Positions 32,813-40,250 of a stretch of 64,000 nucleotides of DNA are shown piece after piece (position 1 is the first letter of the stretch; every line of letters begins with the position of its first letter). A model generated the notes under the pieces. That model was not told the DNA's origin. It made no database searches and saw only the letters and a program-made list of their open reading frames with translations. The position numbers and the translations under genes are program-made. The stretch spans positions 1-64,000 of the forward strand of contig JAIOYV010000020.1 in NCBI GenBank assembly GCA_021740905.1. The letters run 5' to 3'. The stretch is from Bacteroidales bacterium. GTDB lineage: Bacteria > Bacteroidota > Bacteroidia > Bacteroidales > M50B96.

Positions 32813-33185
32813 TCCTACTTAAACGCCGCAAAATTAAGATTATTTTATCTTCTATTTGTCGAAAGGTAAGGATGTCGCGGGCAATATAAATAAACATGAA
32901 AGCCCTGATCTTTCCTGGCTCGGTGAGGCTCGAATACAAGATGTGTTTGTTTAGCCGGTATGCCTCGCGGCTAAGTCGCTTGATTTGGTTACGTTGCACG
33001 GCCCGTTTAAAATTTTTCTTCGACACGGTAATCCCAAACTGGGCAGGGTATTTCGACTCCATATCAAAATCCATCCAAATTACCTTATAGGGGTAAATCA
33101 AAAACGAAGTTCCATCCTCAAAAAGCGTGTCGATGAGTTTGCGCCTGCAAAGCCTTTCATTTTTACATAGTGTGAACCCTTCCAT
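32790..33185 (-). CDS. rnpA: Ribonuclease P protein component
   Basis: 131 residues. The RNR signature is seen in [20 protein letters not shown] (about residues 56-75), preceded by [10 protein letters not shown] and followed by a C-terminal strand and helix. The N-terminus ([20 protein letters not shown]) is the typical LxxxxxF start of RnpA. With the RNase P RNA it processes tRNA 5' ends. rpmH is not adjacent; the upstream gene is hemD, as in related bacteria. Confidence 0.94.
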   Translation of the reverse strand: MEGFTLCKNERLCRRKLIDTLFEDGTSFLIYPYKVIWMDFDMESKYPAQFGITVSKKNFKRAVQRNQIKRLSREAYRLNKHILYSSLTEPGKIRAFMFIYIARDILTFRQIEDKIILILRRLSRIDEKAVK

Positions 33186-33231
33186 TCAAAATCCTTTTTT
33201 GGCAAGCCTGTAAAAAGCCAGGCGGGCAAGC

Positions 33232-33990
33232 TTATTTGCTGCCATTTTGTTTGTTGAATTTTCGGATGTAATTATCTAAGGCCATCGTCATAGAAGGGGC
33301 TTGTGGGGTAGGTGCCTGGATATCGAGGCGAAGGCCCATGTCTTTCACAGCCTGTGAGGTGGACGGGCCAAAAGCCGCTATCCGGGTTGTGTTTTGCTTG
33401 AAATCTGGAAAGTTCTTAAACAGTGACTGGATGCCTGATGGGCTGAAAAAAACAAGTATGTCGTAATATACATTTTCCAGATCGGACAAGTTGCTCATTA
33501 CGGTTTTGTACAAAATGGCCTTGGAAAACTGAAATTCCCTGGCTTCGAGCAATTCGGGTATTTCTTGTTTATGCTTATCCGAAAGGGGCACCAAAAAATT
33601 CTCGCTTTGGTGTTTCTTCAATAAGTCCAATAAATCTTCGAATTTACGCTCTCCATAAATCACTTTCCGTTTTCGGTAGGTAATGTATTTTTGAAGATAG
33701 TAAGCCGTCGATTCCGAAATACAGAAGTATTTCATACTTTCCTCGATAGGGATCCTCATCTCATCGCAAATCCTAAAATAATGATCGATGGCAGTGCGGC
33801 TCGTAAAAATTACCGACGAATGCTTACGGATGTCTATCTTACTTTTCCGAAATTCTTTGGCCGAAATCTCCTCGACATGGATGAACGGGCGGAAATCAAT
33901 TTTGAGATTCAGCTTTCGGGCCAAATCAAAGTAAGGCGATTTTTCCGATTCTGGCCGTGGTTGAGAAACTAATACCGTCCTTATCTTCAA
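33232..33990 (-). CDS. hemD: Uroporphyrinogen-III synthase
   Basis: 252 residues from a TTG start at 33988-33990 (LKIRTVLVSQPRPESEKS...). The frame is open 33 codons further, to an ATG at 34089, but that stretch lies within the upstream gene's C-terminus and is not family-like. The short form starts exactly at the conserved first strand. Other HemD features: VIFTSRTAIDHYFRIC, YGERKFEDLLDLLKK, DILVFFSPSGIQSLF, RIAAFGPSTSQAVKDMGL. It closes hydroxymethylbilane to uroporphyrinogen III in haem/sirohaem synthesis. It follows DUF4271 and precedes rnpA by 46 bp. Confidence 0.85.
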   Translation of the reverse strand: MKIRTVLVSQPRPESEKSPYFDLARKLNLKIDFRPFIHVEEISAKEFRKSKIDIRKHSSVIFTSRTAIDHYFRICDEMRIPIEESMKYFCISESTAYYLQKYITYRKRKVIYGERKFEDLLDLLKKHQSENFLVPLSDKHKQEIPELLEAREFQFSKAILYKTVMSNLSDLENVYYDILVFFSPSGIQSLFKNFPDFKQNTTRIAAFGPSTSQAVKDMGLRLDIQAPTPQAPSMTMALDNYIRKFNKQNGSK

Positions 33991-34028
33991 AGCTTCTGAG
34001 ATTTGGTTTTTACTACTTCCTGAATTGA

Positions 34029-35192
34029 TTAAAAAAATGAATTGAAAAACTTTATCAATACAATTACAGGTACAATTTCCAGCGCGCAAAGGTACAAAAA
34101 CGAATACAAAAGTGAAGGACTATTCATCAAAAATAAATACATGTTTCGAATAAGCTGCAAGAAATACAGGATTCCGAAAAGTCCGATGCCTATGTATATT
34201 AGCCATACTGCATAATTATCGGCAACAAAAGGGATGGCTGCAATAAAGGGAAACAAAACAAACGCTGTAATCCGGTTTATTACATATCCATTGTGGATTA
34301 TCTCTTTGCTTTGATCGGTAAACTGAAACAGATAGCCAAGAAATCGGTAAACCAGCACCCGTGAAGAATAAATCAGGATGAGTACAAGAAGCAAGATGAA
34401 AAATGAAACGATCCCACCATACCCAGCCGGGATGCCATTATAAGCCGACAACACCTGGTAGGCGAAAAGGGCAAGGTTCACAAAAAAGATCATGTTAAGG
34501 ACAAAGGAAACACGCTGCACCAATGAGTTTTGATCGTGAAACAGCCTGGACGAATCGCGTAAGCTAAAAACTGCTTTCCGGTTGTCGATCAGCAATTTTC
34601 TGAAACTCATCCTAATCCAGGCCAGGGTAATGAGAGACACCAGCAAAACCCCGATCATCCAGTCGTTCGATGGCCAAGGCCTGTAGTTGGCTCCGGTGTC
34701 ACGGCTTTCGGCAAGCTCTGAAACAGGACTTACTTCGATGGTTGATAGCAACGTATCGCTTTCGTTTTTCATTGATTGATGCGTGTCGCTCTCTTTTACT
34801 ATTGACTGAAGGGTATTGCTTTCAATTGCTAAGGATTGAAATGTGTCGCCTTCGTACTTCACAAAAAGTATCGCAGAATCGGTATTAATTTCTTTTTGCT
34901 GAACAATGGTTTCGGCTACTGTCGGAAGGCTCTTGGAGATCAAATTCTGCTTGCTGAGTTCTTTTTTATAGTTGAGGACTTTTAGGTACGAAGCATCAAA
35001 CGTTTTGATTTTCTTTTTGGTTGGAGAAGCAGAAGCTGGCTTTTTCTTTTCTTTCGGAAGCGTATCAATCTCTGGCAATCCGCTTGAATCCTTTGGAAGT
35101 GGAGTAAACTGATACAGGGGATTTGTATCAGTCCTTAACAAGGTACTTACAATGGTGTCCTGATACTGTGGATGTAAGATTTCAAGCTTCAT
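34029..35192 (-). CDS. DUF4271 membrane protein
   Basis: 387 residues from the ATG at 35192; the upstream ATG at 35237 lies within the promoter (-7 at 35216-35223). The N-terminal half is soluble, low in complexity and Ser/Thr/Glu-rich, with four tandem 10-residue units (DTFQSLAIES, NTLQSIVKES, DTHQSMKNES, DTLLSTIEVS) near residues 115-155. The C-terminal half has about six membrane helices (e.g. WMIGVLLVSLITLAWI, GGIVSFFILLLVLILI, AFVLFPFIAAIPFVA) in the DUF4271 layout. In Bacteroidota this gene is regularly next to hemD; its function is not known. Confidence 0.78.
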   Translation of the reverse strand: MKLEILHPQYQDTIVSTLLRTDTNPLYQFTPLPKDSSGLPEIDTLPKEKKKPASASPTKKKIKTFDASYLKVLNYKKELSKQNLISKSLPTVAETIVQQKEINTDSAILFVKYEGDTFQSLAIESNTLQSIVKESDTHQSMKNESDTLLSTIEVSPVSELAESRDTGANYRPWPSNDWMIGVLLVSLITLAWIRMSFRKLLIDNRKAVFSLRDSSRLFHDQNSLVQRVSFVLNMIFFVNLALFAYQVLSAYNGIPAGYGGIVSFFILLLVLILIYSSRVLVYRFLGYLFQFTDQSKEIIHNGYVINRITAFVLFPFIAAIPFVADNYAVWLIYIGIGLFGILYFLQLIRNMYLFLMNSPSLLYSFLYLCALEIVPVIVLIKFFNSFF

Positions 35193-35215
35193 TAACAAAT
35201 TTCCAATTAGGATTG

Positions 35216-35246
35216 CAAAATTAGTTGAAAGAACCAAACCTCCAAG
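35216..35246 (-). promoter_or_regulatory. Promoter of the DUF4271-hemD-rnpA-yidD run
   Basis: Minus strand: CTTG (35243-35246), 19 nt, TAATTTTG (35216-35223). The -7 is exact, the -33 one base off. It lies 24 bp upstream of the ATG at 35192. Confidence 0.6.
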
Positions 35247-35308
35247 TTTTCAAAAACCTTGGAAGTTTTTCGGGGAAAATTACCAGGAAAATTTGTGCTT
35301 AAAATTTC

Positions 35309-35316
35309 TATTTTTG
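35309..35316 (+). promoter_or_regulatory. -7 element upstream of the MBOAT gene
   Basis: TATTTTTG on the plus strand, 18 bp before the ATG at 35334. No TTTG at the ideal distance (one at 35292 is too close). Divergent from the promoter at 35216-35246. Confidence 0.4.
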
Positions 35317-35333
35317 CGCTTTAATCAGTAATA

Positions 35334-36761
35334 ATGGTCTTTAGTAGCAACCTTTTCCTATTGTATTTTTTGCCGGTCTTCCTATTGGTTTACCACGTTC
35401 TGCCACGCAGCTGGAAAAACTACTGGGTATTGTTGGCAAGCATCGCGTTTTATAGCTGGGGGGCACCAAAATTCATATTCGCCGCCTTGGGAGCCATGAT
35501 CCTGAACTTTTACATCGTACGGTTTATGAGCAATGCAAGCCTGCCAGGGAAAAGAAAATGCCTGATGCAATTGTCGCTTTTGCTGAATGTGGGACTGCTA
35601 TTGTTTTTTAAGTACGCCAATTTTTTTGTTGATAATGTAAACTCACTCCTTGCCAGTTTTGGTGTCGAAACCCTTGCCTGGACAAGCATTGCGCTTCCTA
35701 TCGGGATCAGTTTTTTCATCTTTCAGTCGATCACCTACACCATGGATGTGTACCGAAAGGTTTCGCCACCGCTGGCCAAACCCACCGATTACATCCTGTA
35801 TATCCTCCTGTTCCCGCAACTGATTGCAGGCCCAATTGTACGTTTTAATACCATTGCAGCGCAAATAACCAACCGGGTTCAATACGAAACCCTCGACAAT
35901 GTGCTTTCGGGGTTCATCCGCTTTTCGATAGGCTTGGGCAAGAAAGTGCTGCTTGCCAATGTGATGGGCAAATATGCCGATCAGATTTTTGCACTGGATC
36001 ACTCAACCCTTGATGCAGGGCTTGCATGGGTTGGGGTTATATGCTATGGCTTCCAGATATACTGGGATTTCTCGGGCTATTCCGACATGGCCATTGGGAT
36101 AGGCCGGATGATCGGATTTACTTTTCCCGAAAACTTCAACGTACCTTATATCTCAAAAAACATCACCGAATTTTGGCGGCGTTGGCACATCACTCTGGGC
36201 TCCTGGATGCGCGATTATCTGTATATCCCTTTGGGTGGAAATAAAGTAAACACAAAGTTCCGCCTGTTTTTCAATCTTTGGGTGGTATTTCTGATCTCGG
36301 GTTTATGGCACGGGGCGGCCTGGTCGTTTGTTATTTGGGGCGCATTTCACGGGCTGTTCCTTATCTTCGACAGGTTGTTCCTAATCCGGTTTACGATGTA
36401 CATTGGGTCGTTCCCAAGTATGGTGCTCACTTACCTAATTGTCCTGTTTAGTTGGGTTATTTTCAGAAGCGAAAACTTTTCAATGGCCCTTAGTTATATG
36501 GACAAAATGTGGACAGGTGGCTGGGCTTATCATCAGATTTTTCAGAACCGTGAAATGTGGGCAATTCTTGCAGTCTCTTTCCTATTTTCCTTTTCGCCGG
36601 CATTTAAGCCTGGTCGAAAAATAATGGAGCATCTCTTTCGCGAAGAATACGCTCTACCTTCATCCATTTTGTATTCTGGTTTTGCCATAGTCGTCCTTTT
36701 GCTTTCGGTGGGAGCCATCACATCATCGGGTTTTAATCCTTTTATTTACTTTAGGTTTTAG
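35334..36761 (+). CDS. MBOAT-family O-acyltransferase (AlgI-like)
   Basis: 475 residues with about ten to twelve membrane helices. The family core is clear: FWRRWHITLGSWMRDYLYIP and LGGN, then the catalytic histidine in ISGLWHGAAWSFVIWGAFHG near residue 325. The N-terminal MVFSSNLFLLYFLPVFLLVY is typical of AlgI-like members. These move acyl (usually acetyl) groups across the inner membrane onto exported polysaccharides or other surface molecules. The AlgX/DHHW-like gene follows after 8 bp, a standard AlgI-AlgJ/X partnership. Confidence 0.95.
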   Translation: MVFSSNLFLLYFLPVFLLVYHVLPRSWKNYWVLLASIAFYSWGAPKFIFAALGAMILNFYIVRFMSNASLPGKRKCLMQLSLLLNVGLLLFFKYANFFVDNVNSLLASFGVETLAWTSIALPIGISFFIFQSITYTMDVYRKVSPPLAKPTDYILYILLFPQLIAGPIVRFNTIAAQITNRVQYETLDNVLSGFIRFSIGLGKKVLLANVMGKYADQIFALDHSTLDAGLAWVGVICYGFQIYWDFSGYSDMAIGIGRMIGFTFPENFNVPYISKNITEFWRRWHITLGSWMRDYLYIPLGGNKVNTKFRLFFNLWVVFLISGLWHGAAWSFVIWGAFHGLFLIFDRLFLIRFTMYIGSFPSMVLTYLIVLFSWVIFRSENFSMALSYMDKMWTGGWAYHQIFQNREMWAILAVSFLFSFSPAFKPGRKIMEHLFREEYALPSSILYSGFAIVVLLLSVGAITSSGFNPFIYFRF

Positions 36762-36769
36762 GTTGAATT

Positions 36770-38092
36770 ATGAATTTCCACAAGGCCATAAAGATTTTTC
36801 TGATTTCAATTCTGACTGCAATATTGCTGTTTCCGCTTATCGACAAAGAATTTGGAATAATTCCTGAATTAAAACTGAATGGTGTTTTCGACCTTGAAAA
36901 GAAGCCGGTGTTAAGTGAAGAGGGTTGGTTTGAGGGAAATTATCAGTCCGAATTTGAAAAATGGCTTGAGCAAAATATTGGGTTGAGGCCATTGTTTATC
37001 AATATTTACAATCAGTTCAGGTTTTCTCTTTTTAAACAAGCCAGTACAGCAACAGCCTTAATTGGGAAAGACAATGTGCTGTTTCAACAAACGTACGTGA
37101 ATGCCTATATGGGAAGGAATTTTGTCGGGTCACCCGCCATTAAGGAAAACGTACGAAGGATGAAGCACATCCAGGAGACGCTGAAAGAAAACGGAAAGTT
37201 TTTTGTTTATGTGATTGCTCCCGGCAAGGTATCCTATTTCCCTGAATACTTGCCCGATTCTGTCGATCTTGATTCAAAAGATACCACCAATTACGAGGTG
37301 TATGCACGGGAATTCATAGAACAAGGGGTGAACCATATCGATTTTCGTAAATATTTCCTACAGGCTAAAGACACATCCCGATATCCATTATATCCAAAAA
37401 CCGGAACCCATTGGAGTGGTTATGGAGCCGCTATTGTGGCCGATTCGCTTTTGCGATATATCGAAGAAAAATATTCGATTGATATGGTGGACTACACATT
37501 TAAAAAGGGAGAGGTTACACACATCAATCTAAGGCAAACCGATGATGATATTGAGGAGGGTTTGAATCTGGCATTCAACATTCCCGATTGGGACATGTAC
37601 TATCCCGAAATTGAGTTTGGCGATACTTTAGGAAAAGACAGGCCTGCAATCCTGAATATCGGCGATAGTTACAACCATAGTTTTTGGGGCTTCTATCCTT
37701 TTTATCAAACCGTGTTCAAGCCCACATCGAGGTTTTGGTATTACTACAAGATAGAAAACTGGCCCGAGTCAAACGATCTCTCTTCCATACACATGACCGA
37801 AAGAGACCTTCGGCAGGAGTTGGAGAAGTTCAATATTGTGATGATTTTATCGACCGAGGCAAATTTATATCAGAAGGGATATGGTTTTGTAGATGATGCT
37901 TACCGTCGGTATACAAAAGATGGGGAGGAACTGAACAGACAGCGCGAAGAAAGGATTGCATCCATTATTCGGAATATAAAAGGCCATGAAGGCTGGTTAA
38001 ATTCGGTGAAAGAAAAAGCAGTTTTAAGTAATGTAGACCTCGAAACAGCACTTCGCCGCGATGCCGTTTGGATGATCGAACACACGAAATAA
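36770..38092 (+). CDS. AlgX/AlgJ-like (DHHW) acetyltransferase partner protein
   Basis: 440 residues. An N-terminal membrane anchor (IFLISILTAILLFPLI) and a periplasmic SGNH-like domain: the GTHWSGYGAAIVADSL motif near 213-228 (Asp-His pair replaced by the family's T-H-W) and the serine motif NIGDSYNHSFWGFYPFY near 298. It starts 8 bp after the MBOAT gene and surely works with it, taking acyl groups delivered through the membrane and placing them on the acceptor polymer. No alginate genes are near, so the acceptor is unknown. Confidence 0.88.
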   Translation: MNFHKAIKIFLISILTAILLFPLIDKEFGIIPELKLNGVFDLEKKPVLSEEGWFEGNYQSEFEKWLEQNIGLRPLFINIYNQFRFSLFKQASTATALIGKDNVLFQQTYVNAYMGRNFVGSPAIKENVRRMKHIQETLKENGKFFVYVIAPGKVSYFPEYLPDSVDLDSKDTTNYEVYAREFIEQGVNHIDFRKYFLQAKDTSRYPLYPKTGTHWSGYGAAIVADSLLRYIEEKYSIDMVDYTFKKGEVTHINLRQTDDDIEEGLNLAFNIPDWDMYYPEIEFGDTLGKDRPAILNIGDSYNHSFWGFYPFYQTVFKPTSRFWYYYKIENWPESNDLSSIHMTERDLRQELEKFNIVMILSTEANLYQKGYGFVDDAYRRYTKDGEELNRQREERIASIIRNIKGHEGWLNSVKEKAVLSNVDLETALRRDAVWMIEHTK

Positions 38093-38152
38093 AAAAATTG
38101 ACTATCTTAGTTCGCTGATTGTTCAAAAACTAAATTGCTTTAAAAGACAAGG

Positions 38153-39334
38153 ATGCCATCATATAAAAAGAAAATTTTATTTATTACGAACAGGAATCTA
38201 TTCCCCCAAAATTCGGGCGATAAAATTGTATCCTACTCCATCATCAAAAAACTTTGTGTAAACCACGACCTGATTTTGTACAACATTATAAACGAAAGGC
38301 CATATACACAGGATGAAACGGATGATCTTACATCGTGCACAAAACTTTTTTATGCGGAACAGAGAAAATTCAGGAGCGAGTTTTCTGGTGCGGTGAAAGG
38401 CATCCTGCAATCGAAGCACCTGACCATGGCCAAGCGTGAATCGAAACCTGATCAGGAAAAAATACGGCAGATTATTGCTGAACACAAACCCGATGTGGTG
38501 ATTTGGGACCACCTCAGGGCAACCAGTATTTTTGTTGAAAACCCTTCGGTAAACGTATTGTTCGAGCATAACAACGAATACCAGATAGCCGTGAACCACG
38601 CCCGCCGTATGCGTAAAAACCCCATTCTGTTTACTTATCTCGATTATCAACGGCGTATGTTGAAGAAGCACATTATTGCGATGTACAAAAAGCTGGAACA
38701 TGTGATCTATATGAGCGAATACGACCTGAAGGATATGCTTGTACAACCCAAATCGTATTCGCTGCTCAACTACCTGCCCTTAATTTTCAACTACTCGCAA
38801 CATCAACCAAAGGAAAAAGAAGACCTACGCCTGCTGTTTGTCGGGAGCCTCGATTATTTCCCCAATACCTTTGGGGTTACCTGGTTTGTCGAGAATGTTT
38901 TCAGCAAACTGGACAACGATCGGATTAAACTGAGCATAGTTGGCCGCGACGCCCCACCGGCTTTCGTTAAAAAAGTGGAGAGTTGGAAAAATGTAGAGTT
39001 GTTTATGGATGTGCCGGAGGTTGAAAAGTATTACCTCGAATCGGACATTTTCGTGAACTCCATTTTTGATGGAGCCGGAAAAAACATAAAAATCCTGGAG
39101 GCACTTGCTTATGGCATCCCGATAATTTCGAGCAAATTTGGCAGCCGTGGTTATAGCGGTTTTCCAGTCCCCGTTTTTAACTCTGCCGACGAATGTGCCG
39201 AGCTGGTCAACAAGCTGGCCAATTCGATGGAAGCAAGAGAGGAATTTATCCAGAAAGAAAAAGAATACTACCAAAACTACTCGAATGAATCGATCCTTGA
39301 GCTGGATACGTTGATAGCCAATATTCCAAAATAG
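38153..39334 (+). CDS. Glycosyltransferase (GT4/GT1-like)
   Basis: 393 residues. GT-B fold features: KKILFITNRNLFPQNSGDK at the start, LRLLFVGSLDYFPNTFGVTW for the second Rossmann half, KLSIVGRDAPPAFVKKV, and the donor-binding block DIFVNSIFDGAGKNIKILEA followed by YGIPIISSKFGSRGY. It has no membrane segment. It lies 60 bp downstream of the AlgX-like gene on the same strand and may extend the acceptor glycan of the acyltransferase pair. Donor and acceptor sugars cannot be predicted. Confidence 0.9.
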   Translation: MPSYKKKILFITNRNLFPQNSGDKIVSYSIIKKLCVNHDLILYNIINERPYTQDETDDLTSCTKLFYAEQRKFRSEFSGAVKGILQSKHLTMAKRESKPDQEKIRQIIAEHKPDVVIWDHLRATSIFVENPSVNVLFEHNNEYQIAVNHARRMRKNPILFTYLDYQRRMLKKHIIAMYKKLEHVIYMSEYDLKDMLVQPKSYSLLNYLPLIFNYSQHQPKEKEDLRLLFVGSLDYFPNTFGVTWFVENVFSKLDNDRIKLSIVGRDAPPAFVKKVESWKNVELFMDVPEVEKYYLESDIFVNSIFDGAGKNIKILEALAYGIPIISSKFGSRGYSGFPVPVFNSADECAELVNKLANSMEAREEFIQKEKEYYQNYSNESILELDTLIANIPK

Positions 39335-39396
39335 GTGTTGAGTTGAAAACTGCCTACTGAGAACTGCCTACTGAGGTCTGAAAACTGCCCTGCGGG

Positions 39397-39747
39397 TTAA
39401 ACAAGCTTGTTTGTGGCAGTATCGGGGAAAACTAGATTTGGCTTGAATTTTTTGGCTTCTTCAAAATCCATCGAGGCATACGAAATAATAATGATTACGT
39501 CGCCCAATTCGGCTTTTCGGGCTGCAGGGCCATTCAGGCAAATCATCCCGCTGCCGCGTTCGCCTTTAATCACATACGTTTCGAGTCTTTCGCCATTGTT
39601 GATGTTTACCACCTGGACTTTCTCGTTTTCAATAAGGTTGGCCGCATCCATCAAGTCCTCGTCGATAGTTATACTACCTACATACTGGAGGTTGGCGTCG
39701 GTTACGCTTACCTTATGAATTTTCGATTTTACTACTTCTATTATCAT
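39397..39747 (-). CDS. panD: Aspartate 1-decarboxylase
   Basis: 116 residues. The self-cleavage site Gly-Ser is in [20 protein letters not shown] (Ser25 becomes the pyruvoyl cofactor). Other conserved parts: [49 protein letters not shown] and [13 protein letters not shown]. It makes beta-alanine for pantothenate and CoA. It is monocistronic with a near-perfect promoter immediately upstream. No panB or panC is in the window. Confidence 0.97.
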   Translation of the reverse strand: MIIEVVKSKIHKVSVTDANLQYVGSITIDEDLMDAANLIENEKVQVVNINNGERLETYVIKGERGSGMICLNGPAARKAELGDVIIIISYASMDFEEAKKFKPNLVFPDTATNKLV

Positions 39748-39754
39748 GACGCTG

Positions 39755-39787
39755 CAAAGTTAAGTATTTTGAGATTCTAAAAACAAA
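39755..39787 (-). promoter_or_regulatory. Promoter of panD
   Basis: Minus strand: TTTG (39784-39787), 21 nt, TAACTTTG (39755-39762). Both boxes are exact. The -7 box ends only 8 bp before the ATG, implying a very short or nearly absent leader. Confidence 0.72.
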
Positions 39788-39854
39788 CTATTATGTGAGG
39801 TGTTCGACAAAATCTTTTTTGGTGATTTACACTCCATTTCTATTTCAAGGAAAT

Positions 39855-40180
39855 GGAGGGTTGGATAGGGGCACGCATAACCTGTCGTACCTACGGCACT
39901 TTGCACCCTATCGGATACGAACTTCTACCATACTCTCATCCCTAACGGGATTTCAAATAGCACCGGTTGGAGCGGAATTATGGTAGGAAATAACCACCTC
40001 AAAGTTTTAGCTCCGAGGCGGCCACACAAATTTCAAAAAACTGATATGCTCTTATCAATTCCATGCTATCAGGAAAAACTCACGTCAATGATTTCAATAA
40101 AAATCCGTGCTGTCCGCGAAAATCCATGTCAACAAATCAACCCAAATCCGCGCTATCCGCGAAAATCTGTGTCAAAAAAA
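39855..40180. repeat. REP-like and 'aaatccg..gtccgcgaaaa' intergenic repeats
   Basis: At 39927-39990 'cttctaccatactctcatcc' and 'ctaacgggatttcaaatag' face 'ccggttggagcggaattatg' and 'gtaggaaat'. The 'ctaccatac' and 'atggtag' ends are the same as in the 30423-30600 cluster. At 40095-40170 'aaaatccgtgctgtccgcg' and 'aaatccgcgctatccgcg' form a tandem pair related to the first-island repeats. No gene in 39788-40250. Confidence 0.7.
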
Positions 40181-40183
40181 ACC

Positions 40184-40222
40184 AAAAAAAAGCCTGCACC
40201 ACAAGGGCACAGGCTTTTATTT
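40184..40222. terminator. Rho-independent terminator of the giant T9SS gene
   Basis: AAAAGCCTG (40188-40196) pairs perfectly with CAGGCTTTT (40210-40218) around a 13-base loop. On the minus strand the stem is followed by a run of eight T (opposite 40184-40191). It lies 33 bp past the stop of the 4652-residue gene. A weaker T-rich tail also follows on the plus strand. Confidence 0.8.
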
Positions 40223-40250
40223 TTATCATACAGGATAATCCTGTGGATTT

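Noticed and set aside
33991-34089. An upstream ATG giving hemD 33 extra residues
   Set aside because: The extension overlaps the end of the DUF4271 gene and does not look like HemD; the TTG at 33990 starts at the first conserved strand.
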